Positions 9,615 to 18,516 are shown, counted from the first letter of the stretch. The stretch: DNA of 64,000 nucleotides from Paraoerskovia sediminicola (GCF_030296575.1 NZ_AP027730.1:1-64000), one strand, 5' to 3'. Notes: a model not told the origin generated them from the sequence alone. Made by a program: numbers and translations.

Positions 9615-11322
9615 CTATCGTTCGGGTCCAAGGGTTGGGCCCGGCTGAGTCGTCTGGCGCTTGCGCGCCGGATCAAGTCTGTTGGGAACCGGGGACCCCC
9701 GGTGGGCGTTGACTGGCCCGCGCCGGCCCTCTCGATGACTGCGGCCGCCTGACGGTCGAGCGCCGCACCAGCCGCAGTGGCCTGTCCCGTCCCGGCACCC
9801 TCACGAGCGACAGGGTTGAGCTTCGGCAGCCGCGCGGCCACGGCGCGCATGTGGTCACGTTCGGCGCGAGCAATCGCGGCGGCCTGCCGTGCTTCGCCGC
9901 CGGCCTTCGCAGACTCGTACACGGCCTGCGACAAGCGCACGAGCTGTCTCAGCATCGCTGCCTGAGCGACGGTCCCATTCCCCCGCGTGCCGCCGAGGCC
10001 AGGAGCATCGCAGTGCCCGAAATCGCTACGAGACCCGCCTTCTGTGGCGAAGGTGTGCGGTGGTAGGTCTGAGCCGACTTGGACAGCGCATCCGACGCCG
10101 CCGCGAGGCTGCCCGGGGTCTGCTCGACGGCGTTCGACCACGCCGCGAAGGCGCCGGCAGTCTGCCGAGCGACGGTCGCCCACGTTCCGCGATCCTCGAC
10201 GGGGATCGAGCGCAGGCGTTCCCGAAGCTCCTTCACCTGGGCGGTGTACGACTTCCACGTCTCGGGGTCCGGGGTTGTCGTTTCCCGGCCTGGTGCCACC
10301 ACGCGCCGGCCACGCTTGGCCGCTGTCCACTCGGCGGCCGCCTCACTAGCGCCGGTGGGCGTGTCGGGCCACGAACTCCGCAGACGCGGGAGCGTCAGGT
10401 CCCTACCGAGGTGACCTCCGCCGTACCAGATCGGCCGCTCGCCGTACTGGGGTCGTGCCGCTACCGAGTACCCGGTCACGACGTCAGTCCTGTCCGCCGC
10501 GAAGCGCGGCCGAGCAAGCACACCCGATCGCCGAAGCCGGCGAACGAACTCGGCCTCCGACTCACTCGCTGTGGCCGCCGCACGAACCGTCCGGGCCAGC
10601 GCGTGGCGAGGCTGGTCGTGCGTCAACTCCGCGCCGACCAGGGCCTTACGCTCCGCTGCATTCAGCTCGTGCCAGGAAGGCGCCTGACCCGAATCACGAC
10701 GTTCGACCCTGGTGTACTTCGCCTGCGCTCGAGCGCGTGCCTGAGCCTCGCGCTCCGCGGGATCAAAGCCCCGTGTCGCCCGCCCGGCAGTGGCGGATTC
10801 GAGGCGCTCGAGGCCGTGCGCCTTCTCGAGCGAGCGCGCCGCGCGCTGCGCGCGGATGAAGTCGTTGTGGACGCTCGCCTTCGTGCCATCCTCACGCACC
10901 AGATTCACTGCAAGGTGAACGTGGTCGTTGCCCTGCTTCGACACACCGTGGCGGACAGCGACCCAGCGGCACGGCGCCTTCGTACCTTCGTTGTCGTCGA
11001 AGCCCATCGACCGCACGAAGTCGTCAGCGATCGCGCGCCACTGGTCATCGGTCAGCAGCCCTTCCTCCGCACGAAGCGAGAGCGAGCAATGCCACACGTG
11101 ACCGCCCGAAACATCGACGTCAAAGACGGATGAGGGGCGGTCGAGATGCCGGGCGATCGCCAGGGCCGCATCGCGGCCGAGCTCGGCGTCGTCATGCCAG
11201 GCGAGCATCGCCTGGTCGCCGGCCACCAGGTGCGGATCGGTGTGCTCGTTGCTCCGGCCCGGCCCGGCGAGGTAGACCATCAGCCCCGCCATGCGATCGC
11301 CGCGCACGACGTTCGGCATCAT
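9615..11322 (-). CDS. Relaxase / mobilization nuclease (frameshifted in this copy)
   Basis: Starts at ATG 11322 (MMPNVVRGDRMAGLMVYLAG), overlapping the mobC stop (ATGATG). GGHVWHCSLSL at 73-83 and the metal-binding GNDHVHLAVNLV at 132-142 identify a VirD2/MobA-like relaxase that nicks oriT and pilots the strand. Y17 is a candidate nucleophile. A helical C-terminal half follows. Two breaks occur. Near 9985 this copy has one C fewer than the second copy, which reads through. Near 9692 both copies lack one base of a C run (G on the coding strand). Restoring it gives PTLGPER-stop at 9615 with the next gene's ribosome site directly after it. Corrected length about 569 residues. Confidence 0.85.
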
Positions 11323-11717
11323 CGGAGGCTCAGCCCATCCATCGCTTCGTCAACTCGCACGGCCGTGCGTCGCACTGCGACCAGCGCCCCGCGCAGCTCG
11401 GCATGCACCTCGCCGGTTGCGTTCGTAGCCTTCGCGATCTGGTTGACGTTGTTCGAAACAGCCGCGAGCAGGCGGTGAATGGCGAAGAGTTCGGCAAGCG
11501 CCTGACGTCGTTCCGTGGGCGTCTCACGCCAGTCCGCTGACAGCGCCGATTCGACCAGAAGTCGAGCCACGGTCACATGCTGCTCCGCGGCAATCCGCAC
11601 GAGCATTCCCTCTTCTTCGGGCGACACCTTCACTTCGTGACGGTGCTGACGCCCGCCCGTGACATTGGCACGGCGGCGACGATCGAAACGGCGACCACCG
11701 GGAGTCGTCTCGCTCAT
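11319..11717 (-). CDS. mobC: MobC-type relaxosome accessory protein
   Basis: 132 residues from ATG 11717 (MSETTPGGRRFDRRRR); GTG 11726 is an in-frame alternative. A basic N-terminus is followed by HEVKVSPEEEGMLVRIAAEQ and VSNNVNQIAKATNATGE, matching the MobC/ribbon-helix-helix mobilisation family, which binds oriT and helps the relaxase open the strands. Its stop overlaps the relaxase start, so the two are translationally coupled. It lies directly downstream of the candidate oriT. Intact in both copies. Confidence 0.85.
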   Translation of the reverse strand: MSETTPGGRRFDRRRRANVTGGRQHRHEVKVSPEEEGMLVRIAAEQHVTVARLLVESALSADWRETPTERRQALAELFAIHRLLAAVSNNVNQIAKATNATGEVHAELRGALVAVRRTAVRVDEAMDGLSLR

Positions 11718-11799
11718 CCTCTTCACCGCCCTTCATGCCCAGCGCAGCGACCCCGCCCCTGCGGGGATCACACGTCCAGTGTGCCAGCGGGCGGCGTAG

Positions 11800-11895
11800 T
11801 CGTCCAACGCACAAGCCACTTAGCACGGCTAAGTGTATAGCTTGCTCCGTCCGGGACCGCTGGGGGCATCGCGGCGCCAGCCCGATGCCCCCGCA
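11800..11895. other. Candidate origin of transfer (oriT)
   Basis: Lies in the 257-bp gap between mobC and the rightward gene at 11975. A perfect 8-bp inverted repeat, CACTTAGC-ACG-GCTAAGTG at 11817-11835, is followed by TATAGCTTGCTCCG. A second inverted repeat of 10 bp (GGGGGCATCG...CGATGCCCCC) spans 11862-11892. An inverted repeat next to a candidate nic region, upstream of mobC-relaxase, is the usual oriT arrangement. The nick position is not proven. Second copy at about 48648-48743. Confidence 0.55.
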
Positions 11896-11974
11896 TCGTG
11901 ACGAGGCATGGAAGGGACGAGAGCAGCATGTGCAAACGCTCTGCTTCGATGTGGCACTTCGGTAGGCTGATGGC

Positions 11975-12331
11975 ATGGCAAAAGAGATGAGTGTCGAGGA
12001 AGCCGTAGAGCGTGCCCGTCGCGCACAGGATCAGCGGGTGGAGGCAGTTCGCACCCTCGCGCTAGGGCGACAAGAACTCGCAGATGTGCGCACTGACGCT
12101 GCTCGTCAGATTGCAGAGGCGGAGCGCGCAGCCGCGGAGCAGATCAAGGCGGCGGAGCGTGCTGACGTGAAGGCGTTCAACGCCGCTCTCAGCGCCGGGT
12201 GGTCGGTCGATGAGTTGAAGAAGATCGGCTACGCGGAGCCCGACAAGAAGGCACGTGCAAGGCGCCGACAGGCTGCACGCACTCGGGCCACCGACGAAGC
12301 ACCAACCCAGCCAGCCGACCACGGCGAGTAG
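11975..12331 (+). CDS. Small coiled-coil protein, unknown function
   Basis: 118 residues from ATG 11975. Residues about 5-65 form a charged heptad-like helix (VERARRAQDQRVEAVRTLAL, then AERAAAEQIKAAER), followed by FNAALSAGWSVDELKKIGY and a basic tail (KARARRRQAARTR). The middle motif looks like a short DNA-binding or dimerising helical hairpin, but I recognise no family. It is the first gene to the right of the candidate oriT, a position entering the recipient early if transfer goes rightward. Its neighbour at 12343 follows after 11 bp. Intact in both copies. Confidence 0.65.
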   Translation: MAKEMSVEEAVERARRAQDQRVEAVRTLALGRQELADVRTDAARQIAEAERAAAEQIKAAERADVKAFNAALSAGWSVDELKKIGYAEPDKKARARRRQAARTRATDEAPTQPADHGE

Positions 12332-12342
12332 GAGGCAGGCGC

Positions 12343-12729
12343 GTGGGCAAGGGCCGCCGGGCAAAGAAACCGGCCCTCACGAACTCTGCCGCGGCGATGG
12401 GCTACTTCGGCTTCTTCGGTGGCCTGCTCGGAAGCGTTATCACGCTCAAGATTTCGCCCGAAAGTTCCCAGGCGGACTGGCTCTACGCCATCGCCGCCGT
12501 GGGCTTCCTAGTCGCGTTCGCTCTCTGGTCAGTCCTGCGTGACACCGAACTCGCAGCGAGCACACCGACACGGCGTGCAATGAGCGCCATCGCGGATCTG
12601 CTGGAGGCTCGCGTCGCCCTTGCGGAAGTCGACGATGAGAACGCGGCATGGATCGCACGCCAGCATCTAGTGACGACCATCGAGGACTGCCAACGACTCG
12701 TCGATCGGATGGACAGACAAGCCGAGTAG
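12343..12729 (+). CDS. Small membrane protein, two predicted helices
   Basis: 128 residues from GTG 12343, with TAGGAGG ideally spaced upstream. A basic N-terminus (GKGRRAKKP) is followed by two hydrophobic segments at about 18-37 and 45-65, then a soluble helical C-terminus (ADLLEARVALAEVDDENAAW). No family recognised. It lies 11 bp after the coiled-coil gene and is probably co-transcribed with it. Intact in both copies. Confidence 0.65.
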   Translation: MGKGRRAKKPALTNSAAAMGYFGFFGGLLGSVITLKISPESSQADWLYAIAAVGFLVAFALWSVLRDTELAASTPTRRAMSAIADLLEARVALAEVDDENAAWIARQHLVTTIEDCQRLVDRMDRQAE

Positions 12730-12782
12730 CGAGTCCGGAGCGGCTCGCCTCGTCTAACTCGCTGGGGTGCCAGAATTGCCGA

Positions 12783-12908
12783 ATGCCCCGACTGCAAGAC
12801 CTCGAACAGCAGATTGCTCAGGCCGTGAACGACGGCGACCTCGAACGGGTCGCGACGTTGCGTGAAGAATGGCGGCGCGCGTACAGCGAGGATCGAGCGC
12901 ATGGCTGA
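12783..12908 (+). CDS. 41-residue helical protein, coupled to the next gene
   Basis: A small frame from ATG 12783 (MPRLQDLEQQIAQAVNDGDL) ending at TGA 12906-12908. It overlaps the ATG of the next gene at 12901. The peptide is a single amphipathic helical hairpin with the pattern of DGDLERVATLREEWRRAY. The overlap argues that it is translated with its neighbour. No ribosome site of note is seen upstream. Unknown function. Confidence 0.5.
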   Translation: MPRLQDLEQQIAQAVNDGDLERVATLREEWRRAYSEDRAHG

Positions 12909-13296
12909 GGTCACTGCCGAGCACGTCGGCCTGCTCTTACGTGCGCAAGCGGACCTCGAGGAAAAGTCCAACGTCGCAGCACAATCACGCGACGACCGCG
13001 ATCAGACATTCCTCGACGTCGCCCGAGATGCTCGCGTTGGTCTCCGAGAGCTCGCGGCCATCACTGGCCTACATCCCAACACCGTGCGCGCGGCGATCCA
13101 GCGCGCCGCCGGCGATGCTGAGATTGACTTCGAGCAGCCGGAGCTCGACCTCGCATTCGGCGGCACGTCGTTGTCGCCAGTGATCACTGCGTCACAAGCA
13201 CATGCACCGCAACGAGCGACCTCAACCATTGCGAATCAAGCCGATTCAGTTCGGCCGAAGAGAGCCAACCGCACGTATGGAGGGTTGGAAATCTAG
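12901..13296 (+). CDS. Helix-turn-helix protein, unknown target
   Basis: 131 residues from ATG 12901. An N-terminal helix with EKSNVAAQSRDDRDQTFLDV leads into a plain helix-turn-helix, ARVGLRELAAITGLHPNTVR, at about residues 42-61. A Ser/Thr-rich tail follows. It looks like a small sigma-like or antitoxin-type DNA-binding protein. The preceding 41-residue frame overlaps it, so both may act together. A GC-rich palindrome with a T-containing tail follows at 13314-13336. Intact in both copies. Confidence 0.6.
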   Translation: MAEVTAEHVGLLLRAQADLEEKSNVAAQSRDDRDQTFLDVARDARVGLRELAAITGLHPNTVRAAIQRAAGDAEIDFEQPELDLAFGGTSLSPVITASQAHAPQRATSTIANQADSVRPKRANRTYGGLEI

Positions 13297-13313
13297 ACAG
13301 CGGCCAGGCGCAA

Positions 13314-13336
13314 GAAGCCGGACCGCGGTCCGGCCT
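13314..13336 (+). terminator. Intrinsic terminator-like palindrome
   Basis: Perfect palindrome GCCGGACCGCGGTCCGGC followed by TTGTTG, 18 bp after the helix-turn-helix gene. Second copy at 50162-50184. Confidence 0.6.
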
Positions 13337-13419
13337 TGTTGTGGTCCAGCGCCCGCGGACTGCCTACGCTTTGCAGAACTGCCATTCGCAGACCAGGCAA
13401 GGCAAGGAGAGCCGCCCCG

Positions 13420-14004
13420 GTGCCTCACAACTCGAACGTCAGGCTGGCCCTGATCCAGCACAAGACCGCCTTCAGCACGTGGGCGCAGGACAACGTCAAC
13501 TTCGGGGTCCTGTCCGATGACGAGATCCAGGCATGCTTCGACCGCGTCAGGAACCCGCTCCCGATTCACGTTCGAGCACGGGCGCTCACGAAGTCAGCCG
13601 CGCTCTGGGCTGCAGCCATCCTCGTGCTCGGTGGCGCCTCGATGATCGCAGCCCCGCAGCTTGGGGCCTTAGCGGTCTTGGGCATCGTGGTGTTCGGCGG
13701 AATCGTGGCCACGGTGCTGTGCTGGACCGCGGGCGAACGCATCTTCGCGTCAGCGCGCAGGAGCTGGAATGACGCCTACCTCGAGGAAATTGGCTATCAA
13801 GTCCGGGTCGTCGAAGAACAGCAGCGCGAGCAGCAGCGCGAGCAGCAGCGCGAGAAGAACGGCACCTACCCCGAGCCGAACCCCTACTGGGCGACCGGGG
13901 AGTACGACCCGACCCGATACCGCCGCTTCAGCAAGGGCGAGCTCGAAGTGATGCGCTCCCAAGGCATGGACGCCGACCTCTGGGAGAGCAACCGTCCCGA
14001 CTGA
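13420..14004 (+). CDS. Membrane protein with QQRE repeats
   Basis: 194 residues from GTG 13420 (PHNSNVRLALIQHK) with AAGGAGA nine bases upstream. Two hydrophobic helices at about 58-75 and 78-98 are followed by a soluble tail. The tail contains three tandem QQRE units (DNA repeat CAGCAGCGCGAG near 13820-13858) and a Tyr/Pro-rich segment ending RRFSKGELEVMRSQGMDADL. No family recognised. An isolated rightward gene ending before a long inverted repeat. Intact in both copies. Confidence 0.6.
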   Translation: MPHNSNVRLALIQHKTAFSTWAQDNVNFGVLSDDEIQACFDRVRNPLPIHVRARALTKSAALWAAAILVLGGASMIAAPQLGALAVLGIVVFGGIVATVLCWTAGERIFASARRSWNDAYLEEIGYQVRVVEEQQREQQREQQREKNGTYPEPNPYWATGEYDPTRYRRFSKGELEVMRSQGMDADLWESNRPD

Positions 14005-14063
14005 GCGTGCTTCAGAGGTTGCTGCTCACGGGTTGGGGGAGAGCGGGCGAGCCGGCTAGGAGC

Positions 14064-14107
14064 CGACTTCGTAGTCGAAACCTCTTCGAGAACTCTCTAC
14101 GAAGTCG
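14064..14107. terminator. Long inverted repeat between convergent genes
   Basis: An 11-bp perfect stem, CGACTTCGTAG / CTACGAAGTCG, with a 22-base spacer that itself holds TCGAA...TTCGA. It sits between the rightward membrane protein and the leftward resolvase and may end both transcripts. Second copy at 50912-50955. Confidence 0.5.
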
Positions 14108-14285
14108 ATCGTAGGTGGCGAGTCAAGCGGGCAAGGACCTCCCACTCAGTCGCAGTACGCCACTGCATCCGTACAGATAGCGGTGTGAAGTCGACTTTCT
14201 GACCCTGTTCTATGTTCGTCACCGACTCAGTATCCCGTTGGACTACGCCATCTGGAGCGCTAGTCGCGCTTTTCGCCGTGACCAA
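14097..14285 (-). CDS. Possible small protein downstream of the resolvase
   Basis: A 62-residue frame, overlapping the resolvase end by 26 bp, that could start at TTG 14285 or at an internal GTG. The sequence (VDFTPLSVRMQWRTATEWEV, then LARLTRHLRSTS) is not the Arg/Ser-rich type seen in shadow frames, but no ribosome site or family supports it. Kept as a low-confidence call. Confidence 0.25.
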   Translation of the reverse strand: MVTAKSATSAPDGVVQRDTESVTNIEQGQKVDFTPLSVRMQWRTATEWEVLARLTRHLRSTS

Positions 14286-14835
14286 TAACGTGTCGCCGCA
14301 CCGTCGAGGGCGAGACCTTCAAACTGCGCGCGATCGCCGCGACAGACTCTCCCTGTAGATGTGCAGCCCGGCCTGCCCTCACGGCCTCCGAACTCAGCGC
14401 CAGCGGCCGACCACCGATGCGGCCTCGACTCCGCGCGGCAGCGAGGCCGGCGACAGTTCGCTCACGGATTAGGTCCGCTTCCATCTCTGCCAGCGCGGCA
14501 ATCATCGTGACCATGAATCGACCACCTGCGGATGATGTGTCGATCGCTTCCGAAAGCGATCGGAGGGTCACCCCTCGCTGCTCCAACTCCCCCACGACCC
14601 TTAGTAGGTGGGGAACGGAGCGCCCGAGACGATCGAGTTTCGTCACAACAACGGTGTCCCCGGTAGCGACCCGCGCTAACAACTGATCTAGGACCGGCCG
14701 GTCATGGCGAAGGCCCGATGCTTTCTCGACCTCGATGTGTCGTTCGTCGACGCCAGCACCGCGCAGCGCGTCGAGCTGCGCATCGAGGACTTGGCCCGCT
14801 GTTGAGACTCGGGCATAGGCCCAGATGATTGCCAT
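14260..14835 (-). CDS. Serine recombinase (resolvase/invertase family)
   Basis: 191 residues from ATG 14835 (MAIIWAYARVSTAGQ). The catalytic serine is S11 in ARVST. KLDRLGRSVPHLL, EAIDTSSAGGRFMVTMIAAL and EMEADLIRERTVAGLAAAR are the conserved resolvase blocks, and SVAAIARSLKVSPSTVRRH forms the C-terminal helix-turn-helix. The length is that of Tn3-type resolvases. Repeats resembling a res site lie just upstream, so it likely resolves plasmid multimers or is a relic of a Tn3 element. This copy is intact; the second has a one-base deletion. Confidence 0.9.
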   Translation of the reverse strand: MAIIWAYARVSTAGQVLDAQLDALRGAGVDERHIEVEKASGLRHDRPVLDQLLARVATGDTVVVTKLDRLGRSVPHLLRVVGELEQRGVTLRSLSEAIDTSSAGGRFMVTMIAALAEMEADLIRERTVAGLAAARSRGRIGGRPLALSSEAVRAGRAAHLQGESVAAIARSLKVSPSTVRRHVIGHGEKRD

Positions 14836-14848
14836 GCCTTTGAACCTA

Positions 14849-14967
14849 GTCAGAAACGTCCGATCGAAGTTCTGACACGCCGACACTTCTGACAAGGGTT
14901 TTTGACACACGCTCCGGACTCGGTACACACACCTCGTTGATGCAGTTCAAAAACGGTCGTTTCTGAG
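14849..14967. other. Candidate res site for the resolvase
   Basis: Upstream of the resolvase start lie a 28-bp inverted repeat GTCAGAA...TTCTGAC (14849-14876), a related block with CTTCTGAC and TTTTTGACA (14886-14907), and TTCAAAAACGGTCGTTTCTG (14946-14965) with AAACG-GT-CGTTT symmetry. Three related subsites next to the recombinase gene are the usual res plan. Second copy at about 51696-51814. Confidence 0.5.
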
Positions 14968-15041
14968 GCTGAGTAGCCCATGGAACGACTCGTGTGCTGA
15001 CCTTCCGCACGGGCCGCCTTTCGGGTCAGTAACCTGAACTC

Positions 15042-15587
15042 ATGGCAGACGACCAAACCGAGGACAACCCGCGCGCAGCGCTGCCGTCCAGCTCAACCCC
15101 CGACCACGTGGCGTCGGAGCGGCGCGTTAGTGCCGGGAGCGACGACTACGAGCCCACCGACGAGGACTTGGAAGACTTCGCCGCAGTCATCGACGAGGAG
15201 TGGACGATGCTCCTGGGCCTCGACCTGACAAACGCCGAGTTTCTTGCTCAGTGTGCCGAGTACCAGTTGAGTGCCTCGACCATTCAGTCGCTCAAGGAGG
15301 CGCGGACCGAGATCTTCGCGGCACAGGCCGCAGCGGAGCGTGCGGAACGCGCGTCTCGGCCAGAAACCGACACTGAGAAGGCCGAACGCCTCGAGCACGA
15401 ACTAGCGTCGATCAAGCGCCGGGAGAAGCTAGAAGCGGAAGCAGCGGAGAGTTCCCGTAAGGAGTTCAAGAGCTTCATGATCGCGATTGCCGTCGTCTCC
15501 GCGCTCTTCGCGTTCTACACGTTCACGAGCAACGGTCCTGGTGGCGACTGCTACATGGAGTCGAACGGTCACAAGGTCTGCGAATAG
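15042..15587 (+). CDS. Tail-anchored-type membrane protein with coiled coil
   Basis: 181 residues from ATG 15042. An acidic disordered N-terminus is followed by FAAVIDEEWTMLLGLDLTNA, a long charged coiled coil at about 90-140 (AQAAAERAERASRPETDTEK), one membrane helix at about 147-163 (MIAIAVVSALFAFYTF), and a short external tail with two cysteines (GGDCYMESNGHKVCE). No family recognised. The preceding 200 bp hold the res-like repeats and probably its promoter. Intact in both copies. Confidence 0.6.
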   Translation: MADDQTEDNPRAALPSSSTPDHVASERRVSAGSDDYEPTDEDLEDFAAVIDEEWTMLLGLDLTNAEFLAQCAEYQLSASTIQSLKEARTEIFAAQAAAERAERASRPETDTEKAERLEHELASIKRREKLEAEAAESSRKEFKSFMIAIAVVSALFAFYTFTSNGPGGDCYMESNGHKVCE

Positions 15588-16071
15588 CGGCACCGCCGCG
15601 TCGATTCGAATCTACGTGCAGCCATGCCAGAACATCCTGAACGGGCAAAGAAGTAGGGCCCCGGGTTCCACCCCGAGGCCCTACCGCCAGCACGAGCAAC
15701 TACGGTCGACGGGCCTGTTCTGACACATACAGATGGCTACCGTCTCGCCGCCCCGACACTCCAAATCGCGAGTTGGATGTGCCGCCTACTGACTGGCCTT
15801 GGCGTCGCCGCCAGCTCTCTAAGACACTTAACCTTAGAGAAGAAGTCGATACCTGCCTTGGCTTACATGACCATTATACCCGTACTGATCGCAGAAAGTG
15901 CGGCTGACCTGGGGTAACGCCCGGCCCCCGATTGTGGGGTAGTGTCAGATGAGCAAATGGACCTACGCTAGACGACCAGACGGTTAGTTCCAGAGCGACG
16001 GCACACCACGCCGGCAGACGAGTGAAGGAGAGAGGACATCTATTTCATCGCGACGCCAAGGAGGAACCGCC
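15588..16071. promoter_or_regulatory. 484-bp non-coding region before the winged-helix gene
   Basis: No convincing frame. It holds a terminator-like inverted repeat TAGGGCC...GGCCCTA (15654-15683) after the membrane-protein gene. A second inverted repeat TCTCTAAG...CTTAGAGA (15816-15840) lies in a locally AT-richer stretch that could be an operator or replication-control site. AAGGAGGAACC sits just before the GTG at 16072. Second copy at 52435-52918. Confidence 0.4.
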
Positions 16072-17015
16072 GTGTCGGCAAGCGTTGAAGACGCCTCGGT
16101 AGGGCCGCGCAAAGCCACCGCGGCGCGCCCGTCTGCCAGTTTCTTCGCCGGGCTACTGGATCCGAAAGTCCGCATGGGCGACTTGCCCTCAGCGTGTCGG
16201 GATGAGGTCGAGAGACTCGTTAACTCAAGCACTCGCCGCAAGACGACACCGCTCCGAAAGTCGTTCGTGAGGAACGACGATCCGGCGAAACTCCCCCGCT
16301 GGCACAGATCGTGTCCACGAAGGGTCGAGGTGGCGGCGTCGCGCTCAAGCTGTACCTAGGGCTACTACGTCGCAGTTCCGCTCCGCCGTACGACACGAGG
16401 CTGTCAGCGCGCCGTTGGGCGGGTCTCCTCGCATTGGACGACCCGGCAAGGAGCGGTGCACGGCGCATCACCGACTCGTTCCGCCGATTGGAGAATCTTG
16501 GGCTGATTGAAGTCACCGCGTCCCGGGGAGAACCCTCGCTGATCACTCTGCTGTGCGAGGACGCATCGCGCGCGCCATACACACCGCCGAGCGCGCCACC
16601 GCAGAAGGTGCAGAACAGATACCTGCAGATTCCGGACATTATCTGGCGGGGATACATCCAAAGGATGACCGCGCCAGGGCTCGCGATGTTGCTGATCGTC
16701 CTGGCCGAGCCTGAAAGCCGCGCCGCGGGAATGTGGTGGAGCATCGAGAACTTCCCGACTTGGTACAAGATCAGCCCCTCGATGAGAGCCAAAGGAACCA
16801 AAGAACTTCAGCAGCTTGAACTGCTGCGAGTGAAGAAGCAGATGCTCGACACGCCCCGTGGCGGCAACGGCGACGCGCGCGACCGTGTTCGCAACCTCTA
16901 TTTCTTCACTGATCCCACGCCCCCGGCTGATACGGAAGACAACGGGACTGAAACTACGAGACACATCGGGGCCAAGGCCAAGGTCAAGGTCAAAGGGAGC
17001 CAGAAGATCTCGTAG
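16072..17015 (+). CDS. Winged-helix plasmid protein, possible replication or control factor (frameshift shared by both copies)
   Basis: GTG 16072 (SASVEDASVGPRKATAARPS) has AAGGAGGAACC upstream. The first frame reaches RNDDPAKLP near 16292. The second gives QIVSTKGRGGGVALKLYLGL and continues to 17015, so one C is missing from the run at 16294-16298. Corrected length about 314 residues. Recognisable parts are LYLGLLRRSSAPPYDTR, a winged-helix-like GARRITDSFRRLENLGLIEV, and WYKISPSMRAKGTKELQQLE. I know this pattern from actinobacterial plasmids and elements, without a proven function. A replication role is possible, but the gene at 31566-32830 is the better candidate. Confidence 0.55.
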
Positions 17016-17048
17016 GCCAAGACTTTCCCCGGAATGCGTGCTGACTGA

Positions 17049-17425
17049 TCACCGTTCGCGGCCTCCTCTGCCCGTGCCGGGTGCGCCCTGTCGTCGGTCG
17101 ACGTGCGGGGCGTCGCCGCGCCCAGAGCCCGGGCGGGTTGGGAACGCGTCGCGGTAGGCCGAGCTCGCCACGAGGTTCAGTGCGTCGTCTGCGGCGTAGT
17201 CGACGCCGGCGGCGCTCTGTTTTGTGGTGATCCTGGCGAACATCTCGCGCAGCGGCCCGCTGTCGTCGTGCTTGAGGGATGCCTTGCATGCTCGGTCGTT
17301 CTCGTTGAGCTGGTGGCCGTGATTGGCGACCTTGGGTCGATTTCGTAGCCTTCGAGTGCCGCGCTGGCGTTGGCTTGCGCCGCCGCGTCGGCTCATCGTC
17401 GGCGTTCGTGGTCGCTGATCGTCAT
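17049..17425 (-). pseudogene. Remains of a VbhA-type antitoxin, possibly joined to Fic C-terminal residues
   Basis: ATG 17425 has an excellent GGAGGGGG site and begins MTISDHERRRR, then an in-frame TGA, then ADAAAQANASAALEGYEIDP. SAALEG fits the S-x3-E-G inhibition motif of class I Fic antitoxins (VbhA family). A further one-base shift at CCCAAGG moves into a frame with ENDRACKASLKHDDSGPLRE, which resembles the end of Fic proteins. The Fic core HPFxxGNGR is absent. The stop and shift are in both copies. The Fic part is less certain than the antitoxin part. Confidence 0.5.
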
Positions 17426-17496
17426 GTGGAGCCCCCTCCTGTTCCTGGTGCACTCGAACCTAGCGCGCCTCGGTTCGCGGCTGTGGCAGGCGTTCA

Positions 17497-18503
17497 TCAC
17501 GACGCCTGGTGGGCGAGGGAGGCTGCGATCAGCTCGCTGGCGATCGTGTCGCCGGCGAGTCCACCTTCGAACGTCACGGTGAGCAGAGCTGCGACGTCGG
17601 ACAGCGCGGCCGGCGGCAGTACGGCGACCTTCTCGGCGATGGCCCGTACCGCGCTCACTCGGCCTTCGACGTGACTGAGGGTGGAGCAGGTGAGTGCTTC
17701 CTGGACCACCAGGGTCGTCAGCGTGGGCGCCGAACGTAGTGCGGTCCGCAGCGCTTCGACGTGGCCCTCCTCGATCAGCTGTGCGGGGTCCTTACCCACC
17801 TCGAGCACTGCAACGCGCGCCGTGGCTCGCTCGACAGGAGTCAGGAGTTCCCAGATCCGCGCTGCTCCCCGCGGCCGCCGGCGTCGGCGTCGTAGGCGAC
17901 GACGAGCCGGGTGAGGCAGGCGGGGTCGATGGCGCGCAGCGCGTCGAGCTGCTCGGCGGTGATCGCGGTGCCACAGGCGGACAGGACGACCTGCGCCCCA
18001 CCGACTCGGCGGGTCGCTTCGACGTCGAGCGCACCTTCGACCAGGACGGGGGTGGCCCCGTGCGCGAGGTTCCGCGCGGCGGCCGCGTCGAGTCCGTAGA
18101 GGGCTTGGCCCTTGGTGTAGACGACGGTTCCAGGGGTGTTGAGGTACTTCGACCCGCCTGCCTTCAGCGGTGTGTGGCGCGCGGTGAACCCGAGAATCTC
18201 GTTGTTGCGGTCGCGCACTGCCAGGACGAGCCGATCCCGGTAGTAGTCGATCAGATTGCCCTTGCTGCTGAGCGTGGCGAGCCCGGCCGCGAGCAGCTCG
18301 GTGTCCGTGAAGCCTCGCCGGCGGAGCGCGTTGACGAGTCGAGTCCAGCCGCCAGGTGCGTAGCCGGCCTGCACTCCCCTCAGACCTCGGCTTGAGAGGT
18401 AGTCGCGAGTCCAGTCGTCCCACAAGGTCGCCTGGTAGCGCCACCACACCCACGCGGCCGTGTTGGCCTCGAGGACGCGCTGGGCGCTGACGTTGTCACT
18501 CAT
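17497..18503 (-). CDS. TOPRIM-domain DNA primase (frameshift shared by both copies)
   Basis: ATG 18503 (MSDNVSAQRVLEANTAAWVW) follows GGGAGGGAGA. Residues about 90-138 give RLVLAVRDRNNEILGFTARH and YLNTPGTVVYTKGQALYGL, the DnaG catalytic-core N-subdomain pattern. TOPRIM follows, with E156 in LVEGALD and D205-D207 in VVAYDADAGG. The frame then breaks at CGGGGAG; one extra G restores ARIWELLTPVERATARVAVL and a C-terminus ending SLAHQAS at 17497. Corrected length about 335 residues. No zinc-binding N-terminus is present, so this is a short plasmid primase, likely for priming transferred or replicating strands. Confidence 0.8.
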
Positions 18504-18516
18504 GACTCTCCCTCCC

